From Bacteroidales bacterium (GTDB lineage Bacteria > Bacteroidota > Bacteroidia > Bacteroidales > ML635J-15), in assembly GCA_017994175.1 (NCBI GenBank), contig JAGOLH010000014.1, forward strand, positions 1 to 53,344: 53,344 bases of DNA. The letters run 5' to 3'. Below the pieces are notes generated by a model. It was not told the DNA's origin. It worked only from the letters and a program-made list of their open reading frames with translations, and made no database searches. Position numbers and translations under genes: made by a program. Shown here piece by piece: positions 42,829 through 51,585 of the stretch. Each line of letters opens with the position of its first letter. The stretch's first letter is position 1.

Positions 42829-44664
42829 CTATAAAAGTTTTGTGAATTGTTCTTTAAGCTCTAATGTTGTAAAAGGTAATCCCTGAATTTTGTTGTATTG
42901 CAGGTAATCGTGTTTCGGGAAATTCATCCGTAAGTAATTAACAAATTGACCGGCATTGAGCTCGCAGACTATTATTTTCTTGAATTTGCCAAGTACTTTG
43001 CCCGTATTCTTTGGTAAGGGTGATATATAACTGAAATGCGCATGCCCAACTTTCATTCCCTGAGCGAATAGCTCCCCAACGGCTGTTGATACCGAACCTT
43101 TGGTACCGCCCCAGCTAACCACCAGCAAATCGCCTGATTTTGCATAATCGATAGTTTGCTCGGGGATATAGTCAGCAATCTTTGTTACTTTATCAGCTCT
43201 GAGTTTAACCATTAATTCATGATTCATTGGATCAGTCGACACATTTCCCGTTACATTTGTCTTCTCAAGGCCTCCAATGCGGTGACGCAATCCTTCTGTG
43301 CCCGGAATCGCCCAACCGCGAGCTAGTGTTTCAGGATTTCTGAGATATGGTTTGTAATCTTTATCATTTGCTGGAACAATGGGCGGCTTAATAGCAGGAA
43401 GTTCTGCCATTTTGGGGATCTTGAAAATTTCGGATCCCTGACCCATTTGGCCATCAGTGAGCAGTATAGCAGGCGTCATATGTTCCATCGAAAACTTAGC
43501 GGCTTCAAATGCTTTTATAAAGCAATCGGACGGGCTTGATGCTGCCAAAATGAATAGTGGTGCTTCTCCATTTCTTCCAAACAATGCCATATATAAATCG
43601 GATTGTTCCGATTTGGTAGGCAATCCGGTTGATGGGCCTCCTCGCTGTACATCTACAACGACCAGCGGTAATTCTGCTATTACAGCCAACCCAAGGGCTT
43701 CGGTTTTAAGAGAAAGACCAGGTCCGGATGTAGTGGTACATGCGAGCGCACCTGCATAAGAAGCCCCAATTGCCGAGCAAATTCCTCCAATTTCGTCTTC
43801 TGCTTGAAATACCTTGGCTCCCAGCGATTTGTGTTTTGCCAGCTCCATCAGAATTTCTGTTGCAGGAGTAATTGGATAAGAGCCTAAAAACAGCTGACGC
43901 CCTGATTTTTCTGAAGCTGCAAGCAAGCCCCATGCTGTGGCAATATTTCCGGTAATGGTGCGATATCTCCCTTTTTCGATTTTTGTTACAGGAGTGTGAA
44001 TCCTCGAGAAATTAATCTCACTGGCTTCAGCGAAAATATATCCAGCTTTGGCAGCTGCTTTATTCGCCAATGCAAGTGTCGGGTTCCCTTTAAATTTCTT
44101 ATTGATTACATAAAACGACTTTTCCAGATCGTAGTCGCAAATATAAACAACCATGCCCAATGCAAACATGTTTTTCGTACGGGCAGCTGATTTGTTGTCT
44201 ATATCAAGGTGCTGACAAGCATCTACCGAAATAGAAGTCATGGGAGCTTTAATGATTGTAAAACTACTTAAACTTCCATCTTCAAGCGGATTCGATTTGT
44301 AGCCTGCTTTTTCAAGCGCTTTTGGAGTGATGCTATCGGAGTCGATAATAATGGTTCCACCTTTTTTAGCAAACTTGAAGTTTGCGGCCAGAGATGCAGG
44401 GTTCATGCATACCAGTATGTCGCATTCATCACCGGAAGTTTTTATGTTGGCGCCTTTATTTACCTGAAATCCTGAAACACCGGCAACGGTATCCTGAGGT
44501 GGGCGTATTTCAGCCGGATAATAGGGAAAAGTCGCTAAATCGTTGCCAATCAGGGCAGAAATGTCAGCATACATGGTCCCTGCCAGCTGCATACCATCCC
44601 CTGAATCACCGGCAAATTTTACGACAACAGATTCAGCCTGTACAACACTATGATTTTTAGCCAT
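42829..44664 (-). CDS. korA: 2-oxoacid:ferredoxin oxidoreductase, fused gamma-alpha subunit
   Basis: 611 residues. The N-terminal gamma domain (about 10-195: V-K-F-A-G-D-S-G-D-G-M-Q-L-A-G) is fused to the alpha domain (about 215-611) with G-S-Y-P-I-T-P-A-T-E-I-L-M-E-L, the T-S-G-P-G-L-S-L segment, and Q-R-G-G-P-S-T-G-L-P-T-K-S-E-Q-S-D-L, which contacts substrate and CoA. There is no delta ferredoxin domain, as in the two-subunit Kor type. First gene of korAB, with a perfect -7 box at 44690-44697. Confidence 0.94.
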   Translation of the reverse strand: MAKNHSVVQAESVVVKFAGDSGDGMQLAGTMYADISALIGNDLATFPYYPAEIRPPQDTVAGVSGFQVNKGANIKTSGDECDILVCMNPASLAANFKFAKKGGTIIIDSDSITPKALEKAGYKSNPLEDGSLSSFTIIKAPMTSISVDACQHLDIDNKSAARTKNMFALGMVVYICDYDLEKSFYVINKKFKGNPTLALANKAAAKAGYIFAEASEINFSRIHTPVTKIEKGRYRTITGNIATAWGLLAASEKSGRQLFLGSYPITPATEILMELAKHKSLGAKVFQAEDEIGGICSAIGASYAGALACTTTSGPGLSLKTEALGLAVIAELPLVVVDVQRGGPSTGLPTKSEQSDLYMALFGRNGEAPLFILAASSPSDCFIKAFEAAKFSMEHMTPAILLTDGQMGQGSEIFKIPKMAELPAIKPPIVPANDKDYKPYLRNPETLARGWAIPGTEGLRHRIGGLEKTNVTGNVSTDPMNHELMVKLRADKVTKIADYIPEQTIDYAKSGDLLVVSWGGTKGSVSTAVGELFAQGMKVGHAHFSYISPLPKNTGKVLGKFKKIIVCELNAGQFVNYLRMNFPKHDYLQYNKIQGLPFTTLELKEQFTKLL

Positions 44665-44689
44665 TGTAATATTGTTTTGTTTGTTGGGG

Positions 44690-44697
44690 CAAATTTA
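44690..44697 (-). promoter_or_regulatory. -7 promoter element of korAB
   Basis: The minus strand reads TAAATTTG, a perfect TAnnTTTG box 25 nt before the korA ATG at 44664. No clear -33 element. The rest of the 223-nt gap to the next gene is AT-rich, without a gene I can support. Confidence 0.5.
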
Positions 44698-44861
44698 ATA
44701 CTTTATATGAATGGAGTACCTGAATATGTATTTTTTTATATCTTTATAAATGAGGTAAGTGTTAGTAAATCAAATATTTATAATAAAACTATTTTAAAAC
44801 ATAATATGCAGATTTGCTTTCATATTTTATTTCCTGCCTCATTGTGTTCTAGTTAGTATTT

Positions 44862-44888
44862 ATTTTGCAATACGATTAATTGCAAAAT
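44862..44888. terminator. 10-bp inverted repeat at the 3' end of the proS operon
   Basis: ATTTTGCAAT (44862-44871), a 7-nt spacer, ATTGCAAAAT (44879-44888): a perfect hairpin touching the stop codon of the unknown gene at 44888. No long T-tract follows on the minus strand, so it may stabilise the mRNA end or be a protein site instead of a classical terminator. Confidence 0.45.
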
Positions 44889-45610
44889 CATTCACTGTCT
44901 GTATAAGTGTCAACGGTTGTCGCTTTGCCTAAATCCACATTATAAGCAAATCCCATCCGCTTACCAGTTTTAACTTTCGATTTGTTAATTTTTTCTTTCA
45001 TTACTTCGACCGTTGAAATTTTTACGTCTTCGTAAGGGGGAACAAGTAAATCGAATTTCAGTGCATAAATTATAGTGGACTCAATCATCATCCTTAGGTT
45101 TTCGTAAGAAACCATGTTTTTACCAAAAGCCGGGTAGTAAAATCCTAACTCACGTCTGCCTTCAACAAAAAAACTGCCTTCCATGTTCACAAACATTCGA
45201 CCAACCAGGTACCCAAGGTCTTCCAGTCTTTGATATTTAAAAGAGTCTGCAAGAAAATTATAGATGTTAATTATCCCAGAATATGTTTTTATGGGCTCAT
45301 TCTTTGCCTCCGGATTGCGCCAAATGGGATGATTATAGTCAAACTCAAAAATATTGGAATGCATATTAAAAATAAGTAAATCACCGGCCACCTTAATCTC
45401 GGCCTCAAACATGCCCCTGTCGCGGTACTCAAGCATTATACGCTCATCTGATCCTTTAAGTGCTTCATTATATTCATCTACTATATTTTGCAAAATACTT
45501 TTAATGATTTTAAAAGCTGCTTTTGTTTGATCGTAAACAATTTGTTTTGTTGAAGATTTTTCTTTCAGTGTAGCAACAATTTGTGCTTTTATATTCTGAC
45601 TATTGTTCAT
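44888..45610 (-). CDS. Conserved-looking cytosolic protein of unknown function
   Basis: 240 residues, no signal peptide or membrane segment. An N-terminal helical part (about 1-52, Lys/Gln-rich) is followed by a mixed alpha/beta domain with R-D-R-G-M-F-E-A-E-I-K-V-A-G-D-L-L (65-81), F-N-M-H-S-N-I-F-E-F and S-F-F-V-E-G-R-R-E-L-G-F-Y-Y. It starts 11 nt after the proS stop, so it is probably co-transcribed with prolyl-tRNA synthetase. I do not recognise a family, and no catalytic motif stands out. Confidence 0.7.
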   Translation of the reverse strand: MNNSQNIKAQIVATLKEKSSTKQIVYDQTKAAFKIIKSILQNIVDEYNEALKGSDERIMLEYRDRGMFEAEIKVAGDLLIFNMHSNIFEFDYNHPIWRNPEAKNEPIKTYSGIINIYNFLADSFKYQRLEDLGYLVGRMFVNMEGSFFVEGRRELGFYYPAFGKNMVSYENLRMMIESTIIYALKFDLLVPPYEDVKISTVEVMKEKINKSKVKTGKRMGFAYNVDLGKATTVDTYTDSE

Positions 45611-45621
45611 AATTCGTGTTT

Positions 45622-47094
45622 TTAATATGATTTTGCAAATAACACCCGTTGTTTTGAGGGTTTTCCAGTTACAATGCAGCGCCCTTCTTCTTTATCCCCG
45701 TTCACAGGAATACAGCGCAAAGTAGCTTTTGTTTCTTCCTGTATCTTCAATTCTGTTTCGGTAGTTCCATCCCAGTGTGCCCAGATAAAACCCGGTTTGT
45801 TTTCGAGTATTTCTTTAAATTCTTCGTATGTTTCAGCATAATAAGTGTTTGCATCTCTTCGGGCAATCGCTTTGTTGTATATTTCCTCTTGAATCGTCTC
45901 CAATAGCTCGGGAATATGACTTATTACATCATCTTGCGAAATATTGTATTTTTCAAGAGTATCGCGACGACAAATTTCACAACTATTATTCTCCATATCC
46001 TTCGGACCAATTGCTATCCTTACGGGGATACCCTTAAGTTCGTATTCCGAGAACTTAAAGCCAGGACGCAGGTTGTCACGATCGTCGTATTTAACGCTAA
46101 TGCCTGTTTTTCTGATTTTTTCTGCAATATTTCGCGCTGTTACACCAATTTGCTCCAACTGTTCGTTGTTCTTATAAATAGGTACAATCACCACTTGCAA
46201 AGGAGCCAGTTTTGGAGGCAGGATCAGTCCGTTGTCATCGGAATGTGCCATTATTAGTGCCCCCAGCAGCCGTGTTGAAACGCCCCATGAGGTTGCCCAT
46301 ACAAATTCTTCTTTATTGTCTTTATTCAAGAACTTCACATCAAAAGCTCTTGCAAAATTCTGACCTAAAAAATGAGAAGTTCCTGCCTGAAGCGCTTTTC
46401 CGTCCTGCATGAGGGCTTCAATTGCAAAAGTTTCGATAGCTCCTGCAAATCTCTCGTTATCCGATTTCGTGCCAATGTGGACCGGTAATGCCATCCAGTT
46501 TTTTGCGAAATCGGCATAAACACCAATCATTTTTTTAGTTTCATCAATGGCCTCTTCTTGTGTTGCATGTGCCGTATGCCCTTCCTGCCACAGGAATTCG
46601 GCAGTTCGAAGAAACAAGCGGGTTCTCATTTCCCATCGCACAACATTAGCCCATTGGTTAACAAGCAAGGGTAAATCACGGTACGACTGTATCCAGTTGC
46701 GATAGGTATTCCAAATTATTGTTTCTGATGTTGGCCGTATTATCAGTTCCTCTTCCAGCTTGGCTTCAGGGTCAATCACAAGATTGCCGGTTTCATCATT
46801 TTTTAAACGATAGTGAGTAACAATTGCACATTCTTTGGCAAAGCCCTCTACATGTTTTGCCTCTTTGGCAAAAAACGATTTGGGTATGAATAAAGGAAAA
46901 TATGCATTTTGATGCCCCGTTTCTTTAAACATCGTATCGAGCGCAGATTGCATTTTTTCCCATATTGAGTATCCATAGGGTTTAATAACCATACACCCTC
47001 TTACTGCTGAGTTTTCCGCAAGGTCTGCTTTAACAACAATGTCGTTATACCATTGAGAGTAATTTTCTGCTCTGGAAGTCAGTTCTTTTGCCAT
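45622..47094 (-). CDS. proS: Prolyl-tRNA synthetase, archaeal/eukaryote-type short form
   Basis: 490 residues. Class II aminoacyl-tRNA synthetase: motif 2 region R-P-T-S-E-T-I-I-W (116-124), [24 protein letters not shown] (about 149-172), motif 3 with [10 protein letters not shown]. There is no bacterial-type editing (INS) domain between motifs 2 and 3. A C-terminal zinc-like domain with cysteines (C-E-I-C near 387, C-I-P-V and C-I-V-T near the end) closes with L-F-A-K-S-Y, the terminal Tyr typical of the archaeal-type enzyme. This form is common in Bacteroidota. Confidence 0.96.
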   Translation of the reverse strand: MAKELTSRAENYSQWYNDIVVKADLAENSAVRGCMVIKPYGYSIWEKMQSALDTMFKETGHQNAYFPLFIPKSFFAKEAKHVEGFAKECAIVTHYRLKNDETGNLVIDPEAKLEEELIIRPTSETIIWNTYRNWIQSYRDLPLLVNQWANVVRWEMRTRLFLRTAEFLWQEGHTAHATQEEAIDETKKMIGVYADFAKNWMALPVHIGTKSDNERFAGAIETFAIEALMQDGKALQAGTSHFLGQNFARAFDVKFLNKDNKEEFVWATSWGVSTRLLGALIMAHSDDNGLILPPKLAPLQVVIVPIYKNNEQLEQIGVTARNIAEKIRKTGISVKYDDRDNLRPGFKFSEYELKGIPVRIAIGPKDMENNSCEICRRDTLEKYNISQDDVISHIPELLETIQEEIYNKAIARRDANTYYAETYEEFKEILENKPGFIWAHWDGTTETELKIQEETKATLRCIPVNGDKEEGRCIVTGKPSKQRVLFAKSY

Positions 47095-47174
47095 TTTTGG
47101 TACAAATTTTGTTACGTTTTCAGAAAAATTGAATCATGTTACAAAGTGCCAAATCTATAAAAAATAAAGTTATC

Positions 47175-48962
47175 ATGAAAACACATGTACTTTTATTCGT
47201 TTTTGTGCTTCTGTTAGTCGCCACATCTTGCACAACATCGTTCTACACCTCAGTTGGAGGTGAATACGACGATGTATATATGACAAAAAGCGACAATAAT
47301 AATAACCCACAGAACGCTGTAACCGACAACTCGGTTGACGAAGACAAAGCTGTGTATGAAACAGTTTACCAGGAAGAATTCGATTCTGGCAATACTTATT
47401 CAGAAGATACCACGATAAACGAGTATTACAACCAGGGAGAGAATTATTCCGAGAGTTCCGATTATTATAATTACGACTATCCCGATGGCAACTCGTATTC
47501 CGATACATATTACGACGATGGAAGTACAATAATCAATAATTACTACTATTACGATGATTATTACGACAGTTATTATTACAGACTGAATCCATATTATGTT
47601 TATCACTACGATCCATATTATTACGATTGGAATTGGGGTTTTTCGTGGTATTATGGATGGGGTTACTCATATTACCCGTACTACTGGTCATGGTGGTACC
47701 CATATAGTTGGTCAGGGTATTACTGGGGATGGGGAAGCCCTTACTGGAATGGTTATAGTCATGGCTACTGGGATGGATACTACGATGGCTACCACGATAA
47801 CTATGTGTACAACGATTACAACGACTGGAGCGATTATGGCTCGAATGTGTACTATGGGCATCGGGGCTCGGTAGGTGGGAACGGTTCTTCTTCATCAAAC
47901 CGTTTGCCTGAAAACACCGATAACCTGAATACTCCGATGAATATAAATTCGAATACGAATAATGCTACGAATCTGGGCCGTGAAGTTGACCCGAATGCAA
48001 ATGAAAAACCTTCTGGAAATTTCGACCGCCCTGTTAAAGCCAATGATAATGAGGCAGTAAACAATAAGCCGGTTGATAAACCAACAGATAAACCAATAAA
48101 CAACAAACCTGCTGAAACTCCACAGACAAAACCTGTTGACAAGCCTGATAACAATCAGGTTACAAGACCTACAAACCCTTCTGAGAAACCGGGGTATAAC
48201 AACAATCAACCTACAAAACCCGTTGATAAACCAAACAATGGAATTAATCAACCCTCAAAGCCTGCTGATAGGCCTGACAACAACCAAGTTACAAGACCTA
48301 CAACCCCAGCCGAGAAACCGGGTTATAATAACAGTCAACCCACAAAACCTGCTGATAGGCCCAATAATGTTGGCAATCAGCCTACTAAACCTGCAGAACG
48401 GCCAAACAATAATTCATACAACCAACCAAGCCGTCCTTCAGAGAAACCCAATTATAATAATAATTCGGGCAACAGCAATCAGAATCAGGTAAAGCCCAAC
48501 AATCCATCTGGTTCACAAAGTGGATCAAGCCCGCGGAATAACTCCTATACTTCTCCTACCAAACCTAGCACACCTCCTGCAAACTCAGGAAATACTAACA
48601 AGGTTACTACACCGGATTCAAGATCTACAAACCCGCCAAAATCCGGTTCAGGGACATATAACCGCACACCGTCTTCTGGAAGCAACTCAGGAACTTACAA
48701 CCGAACTCCGTCTTCGGGAAGCAATTCCGGCTCATACAATCGCACACCCTCTTCTTCAGGAAGTAATTCCGGATCTTACAACAGAGGTTCCTCTTCAGGA
48801 AGTAGCTCCGGTTCATACAACCGCTCAAGCAGTTCTTCAGGAAGTTCATCGGGTAGTTCTTCCGGTAGGTCAAGCAGCAGTGGCAGCAGTCATTCATCAG
48901 GCGGAAGCAGTGGGGGAAGCCATTCTTCGGGTGGAAGTCATTCTTCAGGCGGTCGTAGATAA
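47175..48962 (+). CDS. Low-complexity surface lipoprotein (Tyr/Trp-rich, Pro/Asn-rich repeats, Ser/Gly tail)
   Basis: 595 residues from the ATG at 47175; an ATG at 47136 is open but precedes the lipoprotein signal (M-K-T-H-V-L-L..., lipobox L-V-A-T-S-C, Cys20). Three zones follow: an acidic, then strongly Tyr/Trp/Asp-rich region (about 85-235, e.g. Y-Y-Y-D-D-Y-Y-D-S-Y-Y-Y), a Pro/Asn/Lys zone with degenerate 20-30 residue repeats (K-P-V-D-K-P-N-N / Q-V-T-R-P-T-x-P-x-E-K-P-G-Y-N-N, about 290-460), and a Ser/Gly zone with S-G-S-Y-N-R-T-P-S-S units. Probably an extended, surface-exposed or wall-spanning protein; no enzymatic motif. The FadL-like gene follows 26 nt later. High tyrosine content could allow cross-linking, which is speculation. 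Confidence 0.75.
   Translation: MKTHVLLFVFVLLLVATSCTTSFYTSVGGEYDDVYMTKSDNNNNPQNAVTDNSVDEDKAVYETVYQEEFDSGNTYSEDTTINEYYNQGENYSESSDYYNYDYPDGNSYSDTYYDDGSTIINNYYYYDDYYDSYYYRLNPYYVYHYDPYYYDWNWGFSWYYGWGYSYYPYYWSWWYPYSWSGYYWGWGSPYWNGYSHGYWDGYYDGYHDNYVYNDYNDWSDYGSNVYYGHRGSVGGNGSSSSNRLPENTDNLNTPMNINSNTNNATNLGREVDPNANEKPSGNFDRPVKANDNEAVNNKPVDKPTDKPINNKPAETPQTKPVDKPDNNQVTRPTNPSEKPGYNNNQPTKPVDKPNNGINQPSKPADRPDNNQVTRPTTPAEKPGYNNSQPTKPADRPNNVGNQPTKPAERPNNNSYNQPSRPSEKPNYNNNSGNSNQNQVKPNNPSGSQSGSSPRNNSYTSPTKPSTPPANSGNTNKVTTPDSRSTNPPKSGSGTYNRTPSSGSNSGTYNRTPSSGSNSGSYNRTPSSSGSNSGSYNRGSSSGSSSGSYNRSSSSSGSSSGSSSGRSSSSGSSHSSGGSSGGSHSSGGSHSSGGRR
48100..48960 (+). repeat. Degenerate coding tandem repeats in the lipoprotein gene
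   Basis: Two blocks: about 48100-48450 with repeated K-P-x-D-K/R-P-N-N...Q-V-T-R-P-T units, and about 48650-48960 with S-G-S-Y-N-R-T-P-S-S and then S-S-G / G-G-S-H-S-S-G units. Unit lengths vary and codons are diversified, so these are protein-level repeats and not fresh DNA duplications. They create open shadow frames on both strands. Confidence 0.7.
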
Positions 48963-48988
48963 TATTTTAATTAATAAACTTAAACAAT

Positions 48989-50464
48989 ATGAAAAAAATA
49001 ATCTTTTTTGTTGCAGCATTAAGTGTTTCTTTTCAAATGCTTATTGCTCAGAACGAAGTTGATGCCTTGAGATATTCCTATCTTGTTACGGGAGGTACTG
49101 CCAGATACACGTCTTTAGGAGGTGCATTTGGAGCATTGGGAGGAGATATTACCTGTTTGAGTACCAACCCTGCTGGGATGGCTGTTTTTCAGCAATCCGA
49201 TTTTTCAATTACCCCTTCTTTCGAATATATTAATTCCGAAGCAAGCTTCATGTCATCAACCACTACCGACTTTGACTACAATTTCAACATCAACAGTTTT
49301 GGCTATGTTGGCACATCGAAATTTAATAAAGAAAGCTCAAGTTTGAAAAATATCAATTTTGGAATCGGATACACCAGGTTGAATAATTTTCATCAAAATA
49401 CTTTAATTAATGGCGATAACACCAATAACTCAATGACGGACTGGTTTGCAAATCGTGCAAACGGAACGCATTTTTCGCAGCTTCAGAATGTCGATAACTT
49501 CTACTCTTCGCTTGCATGGGAAACTTACCTCATCAATCAGGTTTCGCTTACCGATACAATGAACTACATTAGTGTTTATAACGGAGTATATGGACAAAAT
49601 ACTTCACATGCAATATCTCGTGACGGATATCTTGGAGAATTTGATATTTCGTTGTCTGCAAATTTTAACCATTTACTGTATTTGGGTGCAACCTTTGGTA
49701 TTCAGCCTTTACGATTCGAGCAAACTATCTTTCATTCCGAAGTGGATAGCGATGATGCAATTGCTGATTTTAACTCATTTAACTATACAGAGCATTTGTA
49801 CACTCACGGTACTGGACTTAATTTTAAATTTGGACTGTTGGCAAGGCCGGTTGATTGGGTAAGAATTGGAGCGGCAATTCATTCACCTACATTTTATAAT
49901 CTGAGTGATGAATACTCGACTGAGATTACCTCAAATTTCGTAAATCCCGATTATAGCAGAACCTGGTACTCAAGTGCAGGATATTACGATTATCAACTGA
50001 CATCTCCATTCAAAGCAATTGGCAGCTTGGCTTTCGTTATTCAAAAATATGGGCTGATTAGTTTCGAGTACGAGTTTGTAGATTACTCACTGGCAAGACT
50101 TCGTGCATACGATTACACTTTTATTGATGAGAATCAGGCAATTCAGACAGAGTACAAAAGTACAGGAAATATTAAAGGTGGACTGGAATACCGCTTGGGT
50201 CAGTTGAGCCTTCGAGCAGGTGCAGCATATTTTGGAAGCCCATACGTTAAGGGTCATATTAACGAAGGCTCTTACCAGATGATGTATTCCGGAGGACTGG
50301 GTTTCAGAGGAAAATCACTGTATTTCGATGTTGCGTATGCTTACATAACCGGTAACGAAGGATACCTCCTTTACGAGAGTTCTGATCCCGTATTAACCAG
50401 CCCGGTTTCTGATATTTCTAAGAACAGCAACAGAATATTAGCCACTATTGGAGTTAAGTTTTAA
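48989..50464 (+). CDS. FadL/OmpP1-like outer-membrane transport protein
   Basis: 491 residues. Signal peptide to about residue 20 (L-I-A-Q). The mature N-terminus has A-L-R-Y-S-Y-L-V-T-G-G-T-A-R-Y-T-S-L-G-G-A-F-G-A-L-G-G-D-I-T-C-L-S-T-N-P-A-G, the S-x-G-G-A...N-P-A-G motif of FadL/TodX-type barrels that move hydrophobic molecules across the outer membrane. Amphipathic strands continue to the terminal aromatic K-F. Length fits the family. Probably co-transcribed with the preceding lipoprotein and followed by a terminator. Substrate unknown. Confidence 0.85.
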   Translation: MKKIIFFVAALSVSFQMLIAQNEVDALRYSYLVTGGTARYTSLGGAFGALGGDITCLSTNPAGMAVFQQSDFSITPSFEYINSEASFMSSTTTDFDYNFNINSFGYVGTSKFNKESSSLKNINFGIGYTRLNNFHQNTLINGDNTNNSMTDWFANRANGTHFSQLQNVDNFYSSLAWETYLINQVSLTDTMNYISVYNGVYGQNTSHAISRDGYLGEFDISLSANFNHLLYLGATFGIQPLRFEQTIFHSEVDSDDAIADFNSFNYTEHLYTHGTGLNFKFGLLARPVDWVRIGAAIHSPTFYNLSDEYSTEITSNFVNPDYSRTWYSSAGYYDYQLTSPFKAIGSLAFVIQKYGLISFEYEFVDYSLARLRAYDYTFIDENQAIQTEYKSTGNIKGGLEYRLGQLSLRAGAAYFGSPYVKGHINEGSYQMMYSGGLGFRGKSLYFDVAYAYITGNEGYLLYESSDPVLTSPVSDISKNSNRILATIGVKF

Positions 50465-50483
50465 GATGTTTTACATCACTTAT

Positions 50484-50518
50484 AATAAGCCGCAGTTTAT
50501 TGTGGCTTATTTTTTTTT
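50484..50518 (+). terminator. Rho-independent terminator after the FadL-like gene
   Basis: ATAAGCCGCA (50485-50494) pairs with TGTGGCTTAT (50501-50510), one G-T wobble, loop 6 nt, then eight T. It lies 20 nt after the stop and overlaps the last codons of the convergent EEP lipoprotein gene. Confidence 0.85.
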
Positions 50519-51585
50519 AAATCAATATATGTAGGAAGATGGTCGGAAAAGCCCCCGAGGTATTTGTAGCCAGCATAGGTTCTGAACGGTTGCAACCCTG
50601 TGTTCTTTTCATCTTCTTCCAAAATAAATGGCTTGTCAAGAATAAAAATATTTTCAGTAGAGGTGATAAGTCCACCTGTGCCATTAAGTAATGCCCCCGA
50701 AACGATTATCTGATCGAGAACTCCCCAGTGACCATCGTGCTTATGGGTTCCTAAGTGTTTGGTCTCCTGAAGGTAATAGGATAGATTATATAACTTTTTA
50801 TTTTCTATTTTTTCGAGACTGCTTTGTGCTTTAAGGCATTCCTGAAGGCTTTTGTCGGTTGGGTAGTCGTTCAGATCACCGGAAATTATTATGTTTGAAT
50901 TGGGATTTGCTTTGAGTATTGAGTCGGTTTTATGATGAACTACAGTTGCACAATGCATTCTTTTATCTTCGGTTTCCATCTGCCCTCCCCAACGTGATGG
51001 CCAGTGGTTAATGAATATATGCAAAGTGTCGTTGTTGTTAATTATCCCCTTGACATAGAGTATATCTCGCGTTCCACCAGAGGTACTGCCAGGGAAAACA
51101 ATTCTTATGGGTTCAGAATATAGGGGTTTGAATGAAGATGGTTTATACAATAATGCAACATCAATGCCTCTGGGATCAGGCGACTCATAATGAATTATTT
51201 TATATTTCGTTTTATAAAGTGGCGTTTTTTCAATGAGTTGTTCAAGAACAATGCGGTTTTCGATTTCTGAAAGGCCGATTATATCAGGGAGTTCCCACTC
51301 CCCAACAGCAACAATAACCTGATAGATATGATTGAGTTTTGTGTAATATTTACTGGCGGTCCAGTATTTTGCCTGATCAGGCAAAAATTCATCATCGTTT
51401 TTCAATGAATCATTATAAATGTCAAATAGGTTTTCAACATTATAGAACATAAATCGAAACCTGTCTGCTTCTGTTTTACTGAACTCATTGTACGCATCGC
51501 TTACAGCAATCTCCTTTGTGCCGTTTCTACATGAAATTACGGCAATTGAAATGACAATCGATATTACAAACAAAAGTTTACTCAT
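50497..51585 (-). CDS. EEP-family (endonuclease/exonuclease/phosphatase) lipoprotein
   Basis: 362 residues. Lipoprotein signal with Cys19 (I-A-V-I-S-C). DNase I-like fold motifs: F-M-F-Y-N-V-E-N-L-F-D (about 45-55), I-I-G-L-S-E-I-E-N (about 102-110), I-F-I-N-H-W-P-S-R-W-G-G (about 189-200), I-S-G-D-L-N-D-Y-P (about 232-240) and F-S-D-H-L-P-T-Y at the end, giving the catalytic Glu, His and Asp residues. Likely an envelope-anchored nuclease or phosphodiesterase. Its start overlaps the stop of the upstream beta-helix lipoprotein (ATGA, 4 nt), so they are coupled. Confidence 0.88.
   Translation of the reverse strand: MSKLLFVISIVISIAVISCRNGTKEIAVSDAYNEFSKTEADRFRFMFYNVENLFDIYNDSLKNDDEFLPDQAKYWTASKYYTKLNHIYQVIVAVGEWELPDIIGLSEIENRIVLEQLIEKTPLYKTKYKIIHYESPDPRGIDVALLYKPSSFKPLYSEPIRIVFPGSTSGGTRDILYVKGIINNNDTLHIFINHWPSRWGGQMETEDKRMHCATVVHHKTDSILKANPNSNIIISGDLNDYPTDKSLQECLKAQSSLEKIENKKLYNLSYYLQETKHLGTHKHDGHWGVLDQIIVSGALLNGTGGLITSTENIFILDKPFILEEDEKNTGLQPFRTYAGYKYLGGFSDHLPTYIDLKKNKPQ

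Noticed and set aside
44665..44861. Plus-strand 68-codon open frame in the AT-rich gap upstream of korA
   Set aside because: Hydrophobic AT-rich translation without homology signal, start context or neighbour logic; part is antisense to the korA leader.
47173..48897. Several long minus-strand and out-of-frame open frames across the low-complexity lipoprotein gene
   Set aside because: They are shadows of Tyr-, Asn/Pro- and Ser/Gly-rich codon repeats, with no start signals or family motifs.
48520..49062. Plus-strand 180-codon open frame overlapping the lipoprotein gene end and the FadL-like gene start
   Set aside because: Created by the Ser/Gly repeat codons in another phase and running into the signal peptide of a well-supported gene.
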